DNA of 64,000 nt from Streptomyces catenulae (GTDB lineage Bacteria; Actinomycetota; Actinomycetes; Streptomycetales; Streptomycetaceae). The notes beneath the pieces were generated by a model that was not told where the DNA came from, did no database searches, and saw nothing but the letters and a program-made list of their open reading frames with translations. Of the stretch, positions 35,260 to 44,027 are shown piece after piece; position 1 is the stretch's first letter, and each line of letters starts with the position of its first letter. The DNA lies in contig NZ_JODY01000005.1 of assembly GCF_000718015.1 (NCBI RefSeq), positions 1 to 64,000 on the forward strand, in the 5' to 3' direction. The position numbers and the translations under genes were made by a program.

Positions 35260-37304
35260 AACCTCCCGCCCTCGGCACCCTCTTCGACCTGCTGGCCGAC
35301 CGCGGCAGCCGCACCGCCGTGCATCTGAGCCGCCCCTTCGACCTGGCGCCGGACGGCCCGACGGAGTACGGCATCGAGCAGATCGCCGACCTGGTGCGGC
35401 GGACCGCCGCGCGGCTGGCCGCCTCCGGCGTCCGGGCCGGTGACCGGGTGGCCGTCGTCAAACCCAACCACTGGGACACCGTCCTGCTGGCCTGCGCCGC
35501 CTCCCGCCTCGGCGCCGTCCCGGCGCTGCTCTCCCCGCGGCTGCGCGGCGACGCCCTGCGCGACCTGCTGCGACGGCTCGACCCGGCGCTGCTGGTGACC
35601 TCGGCCAGCACCCTCACCGCCCGCCCCGGCACCGACCTCACCGCACACGCCGCGCGGACCCTCGTCGTCGGCGGCGTCCCGTACGACGGGCCCGCCGCCG
35701 GGGAGATCCTGATGCCCGAGGACGTCGACGGGCACGGCGTCCCGCCGGTGGTCTCGCGGGCGATCGACGACACCGTGGTCATCCACCACACCTCCGGGAC
35801 GACCGGGCTGCCCAAGCTCGTGGAGCACTCGACCCGGACGATCGTCCACCGCCTCGCCCACTTCGAGTGCAACCGGGTGCCGGTGCTCTCCAGCCGCCGC
35901 TCCGACACGGTGGCCACCGCCGACCCGTTCACCCACGGCCGGGCGGTGCCCTGGACGATCAGCGTGCTGCACCTGGAGCCGCGCGCGGTCGTCCTCCTTG
36001 CCGACCACGACCCGCGGACGGCGGAACAGACCCTGCTGCGCACCCCGCCCACCACGCTGGAGGCGTCCCCGGCCACCTTCGTCACCTGGCGCGATCTGGC
36101 GGCCCGCCGCAGCGCCGCGCTCCAGGACGTCCGGCTCTACGTCTCCACCTTCGACGCCGTCCACCCGCCGACCGTCCGCGGTTTCCTGGCGGCCTCCCGG
36201 CACCGGCAGCCGCGCTGGCTCCAGGGCTGGGGCCAGACCGAGACCGGGCCGCTGACGTTCCGGATGCTGACCCGTAAGTCCCTGGAGCACACCGGGGAGC
36301 GCCACCCCACCACCCGTGACCTGGGGCGGCCGGTGCCCGGACGGACCCGGCTGCGGGTGGTCGACCCGCAGACGCTGCGCCCGGTGGGCCGGGGCCGGCC
36401 CGGGCTGGTGCTGGCGCGGACCAAGGCGCGGTGTGTGGGGTACGTCGGCGAGCGGGACCGCTGGGCGGCGAAGGCCGACGGGCGGTGGTGGAACACCGGT
36501 GACATCGGGGTGCTCACCCGCTCCGGCAGCCTGATCCTCACCGACCGGGAGGTGGACACCGTCCCCGGCGCGAGCTGTGTGGAGCTGGAGGATGTGATCG
36601 AGGACCGGCTCTCGGAGGTCGTCGAATGCACCGTCCTCGGCGTGCCGGGCCCGGAGTTGCTGCCGGTGCTGGTGACCGCGGACGGCACGCTCGATCCGGA
36701 GGCGTGGTCCGTGGCGGTACGCGATCTGCCCGCGATGGCGGAGCCGCTGGTCCGGGAGTGGGACGAGGTCCCGCGCACCGAGACCGGCAAGGTGCGCCGT
36801 CTGGAACTGCGCCGTCTGGTCCGGCCGCGGGCCGCGTGGTCGGCTCAGAGCGGTTGGGCGGTGGTGCCGCGGAGCCGGTCCCGGGTGTCGAGCAGCAGCG
36901 GTGACCAGCCGGGCAGTTCGTCGACCGGGATCACCCGGTGGTCCTGGAGCAGGATGGTCAGATCCGCCGCGGTCGCGGCCCGGTGCAGATCCGGTTCGGC
37001 GGGAACGGCCGTGCCGCCGGGGGACCAGCCGTCGGCGAGCGGATCGTGGTACGTCACCCGGGCCCCCGCCTCGTCCAGCAGCCGGGCGAGCGGCGCGGCG
37101 GGCGTGGACCGCAGATCGCGGCTGTCGCGCTTGTACGTCACACCGACGAGCAGGACGCGGGAGCCCGCCAACTCCTTGCCGACGCCGGTCAGGAGCTGCC
37201 CGGCGCGGCGGACGACATGGGAGGGCATGGCGGAATTGATCCGCTGGGCCAGCTCGACGAGGGGCAGCGGGGAGCCGATCTCGCGTGCCCAGTGCGTCAG
37301 ATAG
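35256..37304 (+). CDS. ANL-family AMP-forming ligase with unusual antisense-overlapping tail
   Basis: The open frame is 682 residues but the recognisable ligase ends near residue 525 (base 36838). Motifs: VIHHTSGTTGLPKLVEHS (P-loop, A3), ATADPFTH region, QGWGQTETGPLTF (A5), WWNTGDIGVL (A7), LILTDREVDTV (A8) and RTETGKVRRLELRRL (A10 with the catalytic Lys). No carrier domain is fused. It should adenylate an acid and pass it to an amine or thiol. No stop occurs at the natural end: the frame continues about 155 codons through the oppositely encoded dehydrogenase, giving Ser/Arg-rich antisense sequence. That tail is either real or stems from loss of the stop. Confidence 0.85.
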   Translation: MKPPALGTLFDLLADRGSRTAVHLSRPFDLAPDGPTEYGIEQIADLVRRTAARLAASGVRAGDRVAVVKPNHWDTVLLACAASRLGAVPALLSPRLRGDALRDLLRRLDPALLVTSASTLTARPGTDLTAHAARTLVVGGVPYDGPAAGEILMPEDVDGHGVPPVVSRAIDDTVVIHHTSGTTGLPKLVEHSTRTIVHRLAHFECNRVPVLSSRRSDTVATADPFTHGRAVPWTISVLHLEPRAVVLLADHDPRTAEQTLLRTPPTTLEASPATFVTWRDLAARRSAALQDVRLYVSTFDAVHPPTVRGFLAASRHRQPRWLQGWGQTETGPLTFRMLTRKSLEHTGERHPTTRDLGRPVPGRTRLRVVDPQTLRPVGRGRPGLVLARTKARCVGYVGERDRWAAKADGRWWNTGDIGVLTRSGSLILTDREVDTVPGASCVELEDVIEDRLSEVVECTVLGVPGPELLPVLVTADGTLDPEAWSVAVRDLPAMAEPLVREWDEVPRTETGKVRRLELRRLVRPRAAWSAQSGWAVVPRSRSRVSSSSGDQPGSSSTGITRWSWSRMVRSAAVAARCRSGSAGTAVPPGDQPSASGSWYVTRAPASSSSRASGAAGVDRRSRLSRLYVTPTSRTREPANSLPTPVRSCPARRTTWEGMAELIRWASSTRGSGEPISRAQCVR

Positions 37305-38104
37305 GCCGGGTCGACGGGAATGCAGTGGCCGCCCACGCCGGGACCGGGGCGGAATTCCTGGAATCCGAAGGGCTTGCTTCCGGCGCAGTCGATGACATTG
37401 GCGACATCGATTCCCCAGGCGCGGGCGGTCACCGCGATTTCGTTGACCAGGGCGATATTCACGCTGCGGTAGACGTTCTCCAGCAATTTGGACAGCTCCG
37501 CCTCCCGCGCGGAACGGGCCCGTACCACGCGGTCGCACAAGCGCCGGAAGAAAGCGAGCGCGGCATCCGTACAGGCGGGGGTGTAACCGCCGACCACGCG
37601 CGGGGTGTTCCGGACGCCGAAAGTGCCATTTCCGGGGTCGATGCGCTCCGGTGAGAAGGCGAGGGAGAAATCCGGACCGGCGGTGAGACCGGAGGATTCT
37701 TCGAGAATCGCGCGGACCGGTCCGTCCGTGGTGCCGGGAAAGGAGGTGGATTCCAGAATGACGAGTGTGCCCGGCTTCAGATGGGTGCCGAGCGCCCGCG
37801 CCGCGTCCTTCACATGGGTGAGATCCGGTCCGCCCGCCTCGTCCAGCGGCGTCGGGACGCAGAGGACGGCGACGGCTGCCTCGGCCAGGACGCCGGGGTC
37901 GGTGGTGGCGTGGAAACCGGCGGCGCGCATGGCCGTGACCTCGGCTTCCGTGACGTCCGGCAGCGGTGAGCGGCCGGCTTCCAGCGTCGCCGTCACGGCC
38001 GGATTCGTGTCCATCCCGGTGACCCGCATTCCCGCGGCGCACGCCTCGCGCGCCAGCGGGAGCCCCGTGTAACCGAGACCGATCACGGCCAGTCTTTCCA
38101 CCAT
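36845..38104 (-). CDS. UDP-GlcNAc/ManNAc-type 6-dehydrogenase (WbpA/WecC family)
   Basis: 419 residues. NAD-binding VIGLGYTGLPLAREACAAG at 7-25; central dimerisation LSKLLENVYRSVNIALVNEIA with Lys206; catalytic Cys261 in GPGVGGHCIPVDPAYL; C-terminal UDP-sugar domain with LLVGVTYKRDSRDLRSTPA. The GGHCIPVDP form is typical of UDP-HexNAc 6-dehydrogenases, which make uronic acids by two NAD oxidations. It is encoded opposite to the cluster and converges on the AMP ligase with no gap. ATG after GAGGAGAG. Confidence 0.92.
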   Translation of the reverse strand: MVERLAVIGLGYTGLPLAREACAAGMRVTGMDTNPAVTATLEAGRSPLPDVTEAEVTAMRAAGFHATTDPGVLAEAAVAVLCVPTPLDEAGGPDLTHVKDAARALGTHLKPGTLVILESTSFPGTTDGPVRAILEESSGLTAGPDFSLAFSPERIDPGNGTFGVRNTPRVVGGYTPACTDAALAFFRRLCDRVVRARSAREAELSKLLENVYRSVNIALVNEIAVTARAWGIDVANVIDCAGSKPFGFQEFRPGPGVGGHCIPVDPAYLTHWAREIGSPLPLVELAQRINSAMPSHVVRRAGQLLTGVGKELAGSRVLLVGVTYKRDSRDLRSTPAAPLARLLDEAGARVTYHDPLADGWSPGGTAVPAEPDLHRAATAADLTILLQDHRVIPVDELPGWSPLLLDTRDRLRGTTAQPL

Positions 38105-38586
38105 CTCTCCTCACGCTGCGATTTCCGTACGGATTGCCGTACGATCCCCCGATTTTCGGCTCAACTTTAAATGAGCGGAATCGCTCGAAGGGGGCAGTGG
38201 GAGAGGGTTCACCCAGATTGGTGAAAGTGATCGGTCTCGCTCGCGGTCACTCGTGAATCGGCTGACGATGATCGTCGTCCGGCATGAATGATCGCGCTCT
38301 GTCGAATGTGATCAATTGTTTTCCCGAGGGGGAGGGAGAACGTGACCGAGAGGTAGCGTGACGGCTCGTCATGGGGTGACAACACGTTTTCCTTTCCGTC
38401 GGATGATTCGGCGTCGGATACGTGCCACCCGCCTTCCTGTCGGATGCCCGCACCGTTCGGATCCCGGCGGCAATTCCGCCGGAAAAGCCGACGGCGGGCC
38501 GGGCACACCAGGAGAACGGCGCCCGCCGGAAAAGGGAACGGCCCCCGGTCCGGGGCGCCCGGAACACACGAAGGAGGCACACCACC
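38105..38586. promoter_or_regulatory. 482-bp divergent regulatory region between dehydrogenase and Gfo/Idh operon
   Basis: No supported ORF. AT-richer than the flanks. It contains a direct repeat CCGTACG (spaced 12 bases, near 38126-38146) just upstream of the dehydrogenase, and three GTGAC boxes at 38342-38346, 38358-38362 and 38376-38380, the last forming GTCA-tgggg-TGAC. These are candidate sites for a cluster regulator; no such regulator gene is found inside the cluster. Confidence 0.5.
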
Positions 38587-39663
38587 GTGCTGCGCACCCT
38601 GCTCATCGGGCTCGGCAGGTCCGGAACGGGGCTCCATCTGCCGGTCCTGCTGCGCGCCCGCGGAGCCGAACCCGGGCTCTTCGCCGCCGGGCCGGTCGTG
38701 GGCGTGGACCCGGGCCGGACGCTGGCCGCCGCCCCCGACGGCCTCACCGTCGCCGCCGACCTCCGCGACGCCCGCCGCCTCCTCGACCCGGACACCACCG
38801 TCGTCCACCTCTGCACCCCGCCCGCCGTCCGCGACGGCGTGCTGGAGGAGGTCGCGGCCCTCGGCTTCCGCCGCCTCGTCGTGGAGAAACCCCTCGCCGC
38901 CGACCGCGCCGCGCTCCACCGGGTGCGCGCCGCCGTCGACCGTCACCGACTGGACGTCACCGTCGTCGCGCCCTGGCTGCACAGCGCGCTGACCGACCGC
39001 CTCGCCGCACTGCTCGGCGACGGCTCGCTCGGCGCCGTCCGGCACATCGGCGTCACCCAGCACAAACCCCGCTTCCGCCGCTCCCTGACCGCACCCGGCC
39101 ACACCAGCGCCTTCGAGGTCGAGGTCCCGCACGCCGTCGGGGTGCTGCTGCGGCTGCTCGGCGACGCCCGTACCGCCGACGCCTCCTGGAGCGACGTCCG
39201 GCTCGGCGACGCCGTCGCCCCCCGCCTGGGCACCGCCCGGCTGCGGCTGGCCCACGCCACCGGCGGCCACAGCGAGGTGTACTCCGACCTCACCTCGCCC
39301 GTCCGCCGCCGCCGTATCGTCATCGAGACCGACCGCGCCCGTCTGACCGGCGACTACCCGGTCAGCGAGGACGACGACGTCGCCCAACTCCTCATCGAAC
39401 GCCGCCCCGGCGGCGGCCCCACGACCGTCACCCGGGAACTCCTCCCCGACGACGCCCTCACCCGCTGCCTGGTCCGCGCCTACCGCCACGCCGCGGGCCG
39501 CACCGCCGCGGATGACCGGGCGCTCCCCGGCGGGCCGGGCGATCTCGGGCTGCACATCCGCACCGTCGAACTCCTCGACGACGCCCGGCGGCTGGCCGCC
39601 ACCGTCCCGCCGCTCCACCCCCGTACCACCGACCGGAAAGAGGTGGCCGGTCATGCCGGCTGA
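38587..39663 (+). CDS. Gfo/Idh/MocA-family oxidoreductase (first)
   Basis: 358 residues. NAD(P)-binding LLIGLGRSGTGLHLPVLLRA, then VVHLCTPPAVRDGVLEEV, and the family signature with catalytic Lys in LVVEKPLAADR (Glu-Lys-Pro). The C-terminal beta-sheet domain has HPVE-like IGVTQHKPRFRRSL and VEVPHAVGVLLRLLG with the substrate His. It oxidises or reduces a sugar or cyclitol carbon, such as C3 of a UDP-HexNAc uronate or an inositol. GTG after GAAGGAGG. First gene of a run of six tightly coupled genes. Confidence 0.9.
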   Translation: MLRTLLIGLGRSGTGLHLPVLLRARGAEPGLFAAGPVVGVDPGRTLAAAPDGLTVAADLRDARRLLDPDTTVVHLCTPPAVRDGVLEEVAALGFRRLVVEKPLAADRAALHRVRAAVDRHRLDVTVVAPWLHSALTDRLAALLGDGSLGAVRHIGVTQHKPRFRRSLTAPGHTSAFEVEVPHAVGVLLRLLGDARTADASWSDVRLGDAVAPRLGTARLRLAHATGGHSEVYSDLTSPVRRRRIVIETDRARLTGDYPVSEDDDVAQLLIERRPGGGPTTVTRELLPDDALTRCLVRAYRHAAGRTAADDRALPGGPGDLGLHIRTVELLDDARRLAATVPPLHPRTTDRKEVAGHAG

Positions 39664-40597
39664 GTCCGTGCGACACGCCCCCCACCCGCAGCCGGGCCCG
39701 GGCACCGGATGGGCCGCGCCCGGCATCCGCTACGCGGGCATCGGCGACGAGGCGGCAGCCGACGCCGAGGGCCAACTCGCCGCCGTCCACGGCCTCGGCT
39801 GGAGCGCCGTCGAACTCCGCTCCGTCGACGGCGTCGCCCTCGCCGACCTCACCCCCGGCGCCTTCGACGCCCTCGCCGCACGCCTCGCCGCCACCCGCAC
39901 CGATGTCGTCTGCGTCGACTCCCGGATCGCCAACTGGAGCCGCCCGGCCACCGATCCGTTCGCCCAGGACCTCGCCGAACTGCGTACCCTCGCCGCCCGC
40001 TGCGCCACCCTCGGCACCCGCCACGTCCGCGTGATGTCCTACCCCGACGGCGGGCTCCCCGAGGACGAGTGGCGCGGCCGGGTCCTCGACCGGATGACCG
40101 CCCTCACCCGCCTCGCCGAGGACCACGGTCTCGTCCTGCTGCACGAGAACTGCCACGGCTGGGCCGGGACCCGCGCCGACCGGATGCTCACCCTCCTCGA
40201 CCGGGTCGACAGCCCCGCGCTACGGCTGCTGTTCGACATCGGCAACGGCGTCCCGCACGGCTACGACGCCCCCGCGCTGCTCGACGCCGTCATCGACCAC
40301 GTCGCCCACGTCCACGTCAAGGACGCCGCCGCCGGACCGGACGGCGACATCGTCTACACCCTCCCCGGCCACGGCCAGTCCGGCGTCGCCGACTGCCTCA
40401 CCGCCCTGGCCCGCCGCGGCTGGCAGGGCACCTGGTCGATCGAACCGCACACCCGGCTGCGCCCGCACGACGGCACGGACCACCGCGAGCTGGACGGCAT
40501 CGCCGCGTTCACCGCGTACGGCCGGGCCCTGGAACGCCTGGTGGAGCGCGAGGTCCGCCCCGCGGCGGTCCCGGCGGAACACGGCGGCCGCCCGTGA
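39653..40597 (+). CDS. TIM-barrel sugar isomerase/epimerase (AP endonuclease 2 family)
   Basis: 314 residues. Metal-binding residues expected for the IolE/hydroxypyruvate-isomerase-like barrel are in LLHENCHGW (Glu, His), LLFDIGNGV (Asp), HVAHVHVKDAA (His) and SIEPHTRL (Glu). GHGQSGVADCLTALARRGWQGTWSIEPH is the characteristic ending. It probably isomerises or epimerises a keto-sugar or inosose formed by the preceding dehydrogenase. It starts inside the previous gene (11-base overlap) after GAAAGAGG, and overlaps the next by four. Confidence 0.87.
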   Translation: MPAESVRHAPHPQPGPGTGWAAPGIRYAGIGDEAAADAEGQLAAVHGLGWSAVELRSVDGVALADLTPGAFDALAARLAATRTDVVCVDSRIANWSRPATDPFAQDLAELRTLAARCATLGTRHVRVMSYPDGGLPEDEWRGRVLDRMTALTRLAEDHGLVLLHENCHGWAGTRADRMLTLLDRVDSPALRLLFDIGNGVPHGYDAPALLDAVIDHVAHVHVKDAAAGPDGDIVYTLPGHGQSGVADCLTALARRGWQGTWSIEPHTRLRPHDGTDHRELDGIAAFTAYGRALERLVEREVRPAAVPAEHGGRP

Positions 40598-41907
40598 CCG
40601 CGCCCCATCCGGCCCGCCTCGGCCCCGCCGACCGCGAGCTGCTGCTCCGCCTCCTCGACACGCCCACCGCCGGACCGCTGGAGAACGGCGGCGACACCAC
40701 CGGCGTCCGCCTGTGGGACGCCGGACGCGCCTACGCCGCGGCCGCCGCCCCGCTCGGCCTGGCCACCGTCCGCCACGCCGCCCCCGACCCGGTCGAACTC
40801 GACCTGGACGACGTGCCGTTGACGGTCCGCGAGGCCGCCGCCGGGCGCCCCGACTTCCTCGCCTGCCAGCCCTCGCTCGTCCTACGGCTGGGGCCGCGGC
40901 TGCCGCGGGCGGACACCGTGATGTTCAACGTCCACCTCGACACCGTCGGCGGCTGGTGGCCCGCCACCTTCGACGGCGCCCGCTTCCACGGCCGCGGCGC
41001 CATCGACGCCAAGGGCCCGGCCGTCGCCCTGCTCGCCGGGATCCGCGCGGCGACCGCCCGCGACCCGGCCGTCGGCACCGACGTCGCCGTGCTCGTCCAG
41101 GCGGTCGCGGGCGAGGAGGGCGGCGCCATGGGCACCTACGGCACCCGGCCGCTCGTCCGCGAGGGGCTGATCGGCGCCCTCAACCTCTTCTGCGAACCGA
41201 CCCGGCACCGCTGTCTGCCGCGCGCCACCGCCGCGATGACCGCCTGCATCCAGGTCGACGGCGTCGACGCGGTCGACGACTGCCCGGCCGCCGGACACAA
41301 CGCCACCGCACTCCTCGGCCACCTCGCCCACCACCTCGCCACCGTGCTGCCCGGCCGGGTGCCCGGCGCGGGCGTCTGCGTCGCCGGACTCCACACCGGC
41401 GACCGCCACAACAAGGTCTACGGCTCCGGCCGTCTGCTGCTGAACCTCTCCTACGGCAGCCGCGCCACCGCCCGCGCCGCCGAGGCGGCACTGCACACGG
41501 CCGTACGGGAGGGGATCGACGCCTTCCGGGCCTCGGCCGCCGCCGAACCCACCCTCGCCCGCACCGTCGAGGACGCCGCACAGCTCACCTCCGTCCGCTG
41601 GCACAAACGCGGACTCCCGGCCCTGGACAGCCGCGCCGGCTGGGCCGACGACCTGCTGACCGGGGACGCCGGACTCACCCGCTGGCCGGACACCGAACCG
41701 GCCTTCACCTGCGACGCCATCTGGATGGCCGACCTCCCCGACACCTACGCCGCCGTCCTCGGCCCCGGCGACCTCGGCGCCAACCGCGCCCACGCCGACG
41801 GGGAGTTCGCCGACCTCGCCGATCTCGACCGCTACGCCGAGGAGGTCGCCCGTGTCCTGACCGCCTTCGCCGCCCGGCGGCGCGCCCACCCCAGCGCGCC
41901 CCGCTGA
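40594..41907 (+). CDS. M20-family zinc amidohydrolase/peptidase
   Basis: 437 residues. Zinc ligands and base follow the M20 pattern: VHLDTVGG (His), GRGAIDAKGP (bridging Asp), VAGEEGG (Glu-Glu), CEPTRHRCL (Glu) and NRAHADGEF (His). The dimerisation or lid domain lies between, with GDRHNKVYGSGRLLLNLSYG. Members include ArgE, DapE and acylamino-acid hydrolases, so it likely removes or, in reverse, handles an acyl/amide group in the pathway, such as a protecting group on the introduced amine. Coupled to the isomerase by GTGA. Confidence 0.87.
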   Translation: MTAPHPARLGPADRELLLRLLDTPTAGPLENGGDTTGVRLWDAGRAYAAAAAPLGLATVRHAAPDPVELDLDDVPLTVREAAAGRPDFLACQPSLVLRLGPRLPRADTVMFNVHLDTVGGWWPATFDGARFHGRGAIDAKGPAVALLAGIRAATARDPAVGTDVAVLVQAVAGEEGGAMGTYGTRPLVREGLIGALNLFCEPTRHRCLPRATAAMTACIQVDGVDAVDDCPAAGHNATALLGHLAHHLATVLPGRVPGAGVCVAGLHTGDRHNKVYGSGRLLLNLSYGSRATARAAEAALHTAVREGIDAFRASAAAEPTLARTVEDAAQLTSVRWHKRGLPALDSRAGWADDLLTGDAGLTRWPDTEPAFTCDAIWMADLPDTYAAVLGPGDLGANRAHADGEFADLADLDRYAEEVARVLTAFAARRRAHPSAPR

Positions 41908-41940
41908 CCGTCCCGCCCGCACCGAGAGGAACCCCACCCG

Positions 41941-43098
41941 ATGCCCCCGACCCCCGCCGCACCGGCCACCGGCCGCGCCCCGGACACCACCGCCGAGGTC
42001 CGCGTCCCGTACGGTCCGCTGCTCACCTTCGCCACCGACGTACTGCGCGGCCGCGGACTGCCCGACGGGCGCGCCGCCACCGCCGCCCGGGCCCTCTGCC
42101 ACGGCGACCTCACCGGCTTCACCACCCACGGCCTGACCAACCTCGCCCGGCTCTACCTCCCGCTCCTCGACTCCGGGCGCTGCGACCCGCACGCCGAACC
42201 GGAGACCGTGACCGACACCGGCGCCGCCGTCCTGCTCGACGCGCGCCGCGGACTCGGGCTGTGGGCCGCCGCCGAGGCGATGGACCTCGCCGTCGAGCGG
42301 GCCCGCACCCACGGCGTCGGCATGGTGTCGGTCCGCGGCGGCACCCACTTCGGCTGCGCGGGATTCCACGCGCTGCGCGCCGTCGAACACGGCATGATCG
42401 GCCTGGCCACCGCCAACTGCGGCCACCAGCGCCTCGTCCCGCCGCCCGGCGGCGCCGCCCCGATGCTCGGCACCAACCCGCTCGCCCTCGCCGCCCCGGC
42501 CGGTGACCACCCGCCGTTCACCCTCGACATGAGCACCACCGTGGTCCCCACCGGCCGGATCCGTGCGGCCGCCCGGGCCGGTGAAACGATCCCGCCGGGC
42601 TGGCTCGCCGACGCCGACGGCGCGCCCGTCACCGATCCGGCGGCGTACGACCGCGGCGAGGCCCAGCTGCGGTGGCTGGGCGGCGACCCGGAGCACGGCG
42701 TCCACAAGGGCTTCGGGCTCGGGCTGTTGGTCGAGGTGTTCTCCGCGCTGGTCTCCGGTTCCGGGGTGGGCCCGCAGCCCGCCGCCGGGACGGTGCCGAC
42801 CGCCCGGCCCGACGACGACGTCGGCTACTTCCTGCTCGCCGTCGCCCCGGCCACGCTGCGCTCCCCGGCCGATGTCGCCACCGCCGCCACCGGACTCTTC
42901 GGCGCCCTGCTGGCCTGCCCGCCGCACGACCCCGGCGACCCCGTCCGCTACCCGGGCTGGCACGAACAGCGCCGCAGCCGCGAACGGACCGCCCACGGCG
43001 TCCCGTTGACGCCCGCGCTCCACGACGAACTCCGCGCCGTCGCGGTCGCCGCCGGTCTGGCGTTCCCCGCCGCCGTGCCCGCCGGAGGCGCCGTATGA
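41941..43098 (+). CDS. Ldh_2/malate-type NAD(P)-dependent dehydrogenase
   Basis: 385 residues. Family marks: HGDLTGFTTHGLTNLARLYLP, the catalytic His region GGTHFGCAGFHAL, MLGTNPLALAAP and HKGFGLGLLVEVFSALVSGSG. This non-Rossmann family reduces 2-keto acids or cyclic imines (malate, lactate, ureidoglycolate, piperideine-2-carboxylate). Here it may act on a keto or imino acid derived from the AMP-ligase substrate or a uronate. ATG after GAGAGGAA; stop overlaps the next gene by four bases. Confidence 0.88.
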   Translation: MPPTPAAPATGRAPDTTAEVRVPYGPLLTFATDVLRGRGLPDGRAATAARALCHGDLTGFTTHGLTNLARLYLPLLDSGRCDPHAEPETVTDTGAAVLLDARRGLGLWAAAEAMDLAVERARTHGVGMVSVRGGTHFGCAGFHALRAVEHGMIGLATANCGHQRLVPPPGGAAPMLGTNPLALAAPAGDHPPFTLDMSTTVVPTGRIRAAARAGETIPPGWLADADGAPVTDPAAYDRGEAQLRWLGGDPEHGVHKGFGLGLLVEVFSALVSGSGVGPQPAAGTVPTARPDDDVGYFLLAVAPATLRSPADVATAATGLFGALLACPPHDPGDPVRYPGWHEQRRSRERTAHGVPLTPALHDELRAVAVAAGLAFPAAVPAGGAV

Positions 43099-44027
43099 CA
43101 CCGCTGCGTATCGGCATCATCGGACTCGGTGTCATCTCCCGCTTCTACCTCGCCGCCCTCGACCGTTCCCCGGAGGCGGAGCTCGTCGCGGTCTGTGACC
43201 CGGACACCGTCACCCACCGCGGTCTGCCGCCGCACGTCGCCCGCCACACCGACCACCGGCAGCTGCTGGCCACCGCCGACGTGGACGCCGTCGTCGTCAA
43301 CGTCCCCAACGATCTGCACTTCCCCGTCTGCCGGGATGCGCTCGCCGCCGGGCGTTCCGTCTGTGTGGAGAAGCCGCTCGCCACCGGCGTCGAGGACGCC
43401 CGGCGGCTGGTCGCCCTGGCGCGGGAGCACGGCGCGGTGCTCTTCACCTCCTTCCACCGCCGCTACAACGCCGAAGTCCTCGCGCTCCGCGACCGGTTGC
43501 CCCGCGAGGTGCCCGTCACCGAGCTGACCGTGCGGTACGAGGAGCTGATCGAGGAGCACGCCGGGCGGGACCGCTGGTATCTCGACCCGGCGCGCTGCGG
43601 CGGCGGCTGCCTCGCCGACAACGGGCCCAACGCCCTCGACGTGGCCCGCCTCCTCCTCGGCGACGTCCGTGTCACCGGCGCCGATCTGCGCTTCGACGCC
43701 CACGGTGTGGACCGCTCGGCGCGGATCCTGCTGGAGACGCCCGCCGGGACCGCCGTCCGGATCGTGCTGGACTGGTCGTACCCGGGGGAGCGGAAGACCG
43801 TCGAGGCGCGGTTCGCGGACGGCCGCACCGATCATGCCGACATGCTCGCCGGGCACCCGGAATTCAAGGGCTCGCTCTGGCACGAGTACGAGGGTGTGCT
43901 GCGGGAGTTCACCCGGTCCGTCCGCGCCGGGGTGAGCGGCGGCCCGACGGCGCCGGACGGGCTGGCCACGGCGGAACTCGTCGCCGACGCCTACGCCCGC
44001 GGCGCCCGGCAGGAGGCCCGTTCATGA
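43095..44027 (+). CDS. Gfo/Idh/MocA-family oxidoreductase (second)
   Basis: 310 residues. IGIIGLGVISRFYLAALD binds NAD(P), VVVNVPNDLHFPVCRDALAAG follows, and VCVEKPLATG carries the catalytic Lys. DPARCGGGCLADNGPNALDVARLLLGDV is the typical substrate-binding helix region (usually GGG-x-x-x-D-x-G-x-H; here Asn replaces His, which may change the catalytic role). Distinct from the first Gfo/Idh enzyme, so it likely works at another carbon. Overlaps by four bases with both neighbours. Confidence 0.9.
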   Translation: MTPLRIGIIGLGVISRFYLAALDRSPEAELVAVCDPDTVTHRGLPPHVARHTDHRQLLATADVDAVVVNVPNDLHFPVCRDALAAGRSVCVEKPLATGVEDARRLVALAREHGAVLFTSFHRRYNAEVLALRDRLPREVPVTELTVRYEELIEEHAGRDRWYLDPARCGGGCLADNGPNALDVARLLLGDVRVTGADLRFDAHGVDRSARILLETPAGTAVRIVLDWSYPGERKTVEARFADGRTDHADMLAGHPEFKGSLWHEYEGVLREFTRSVRAGVSGGPTAPDGLATAELVADAYARGARQEARS

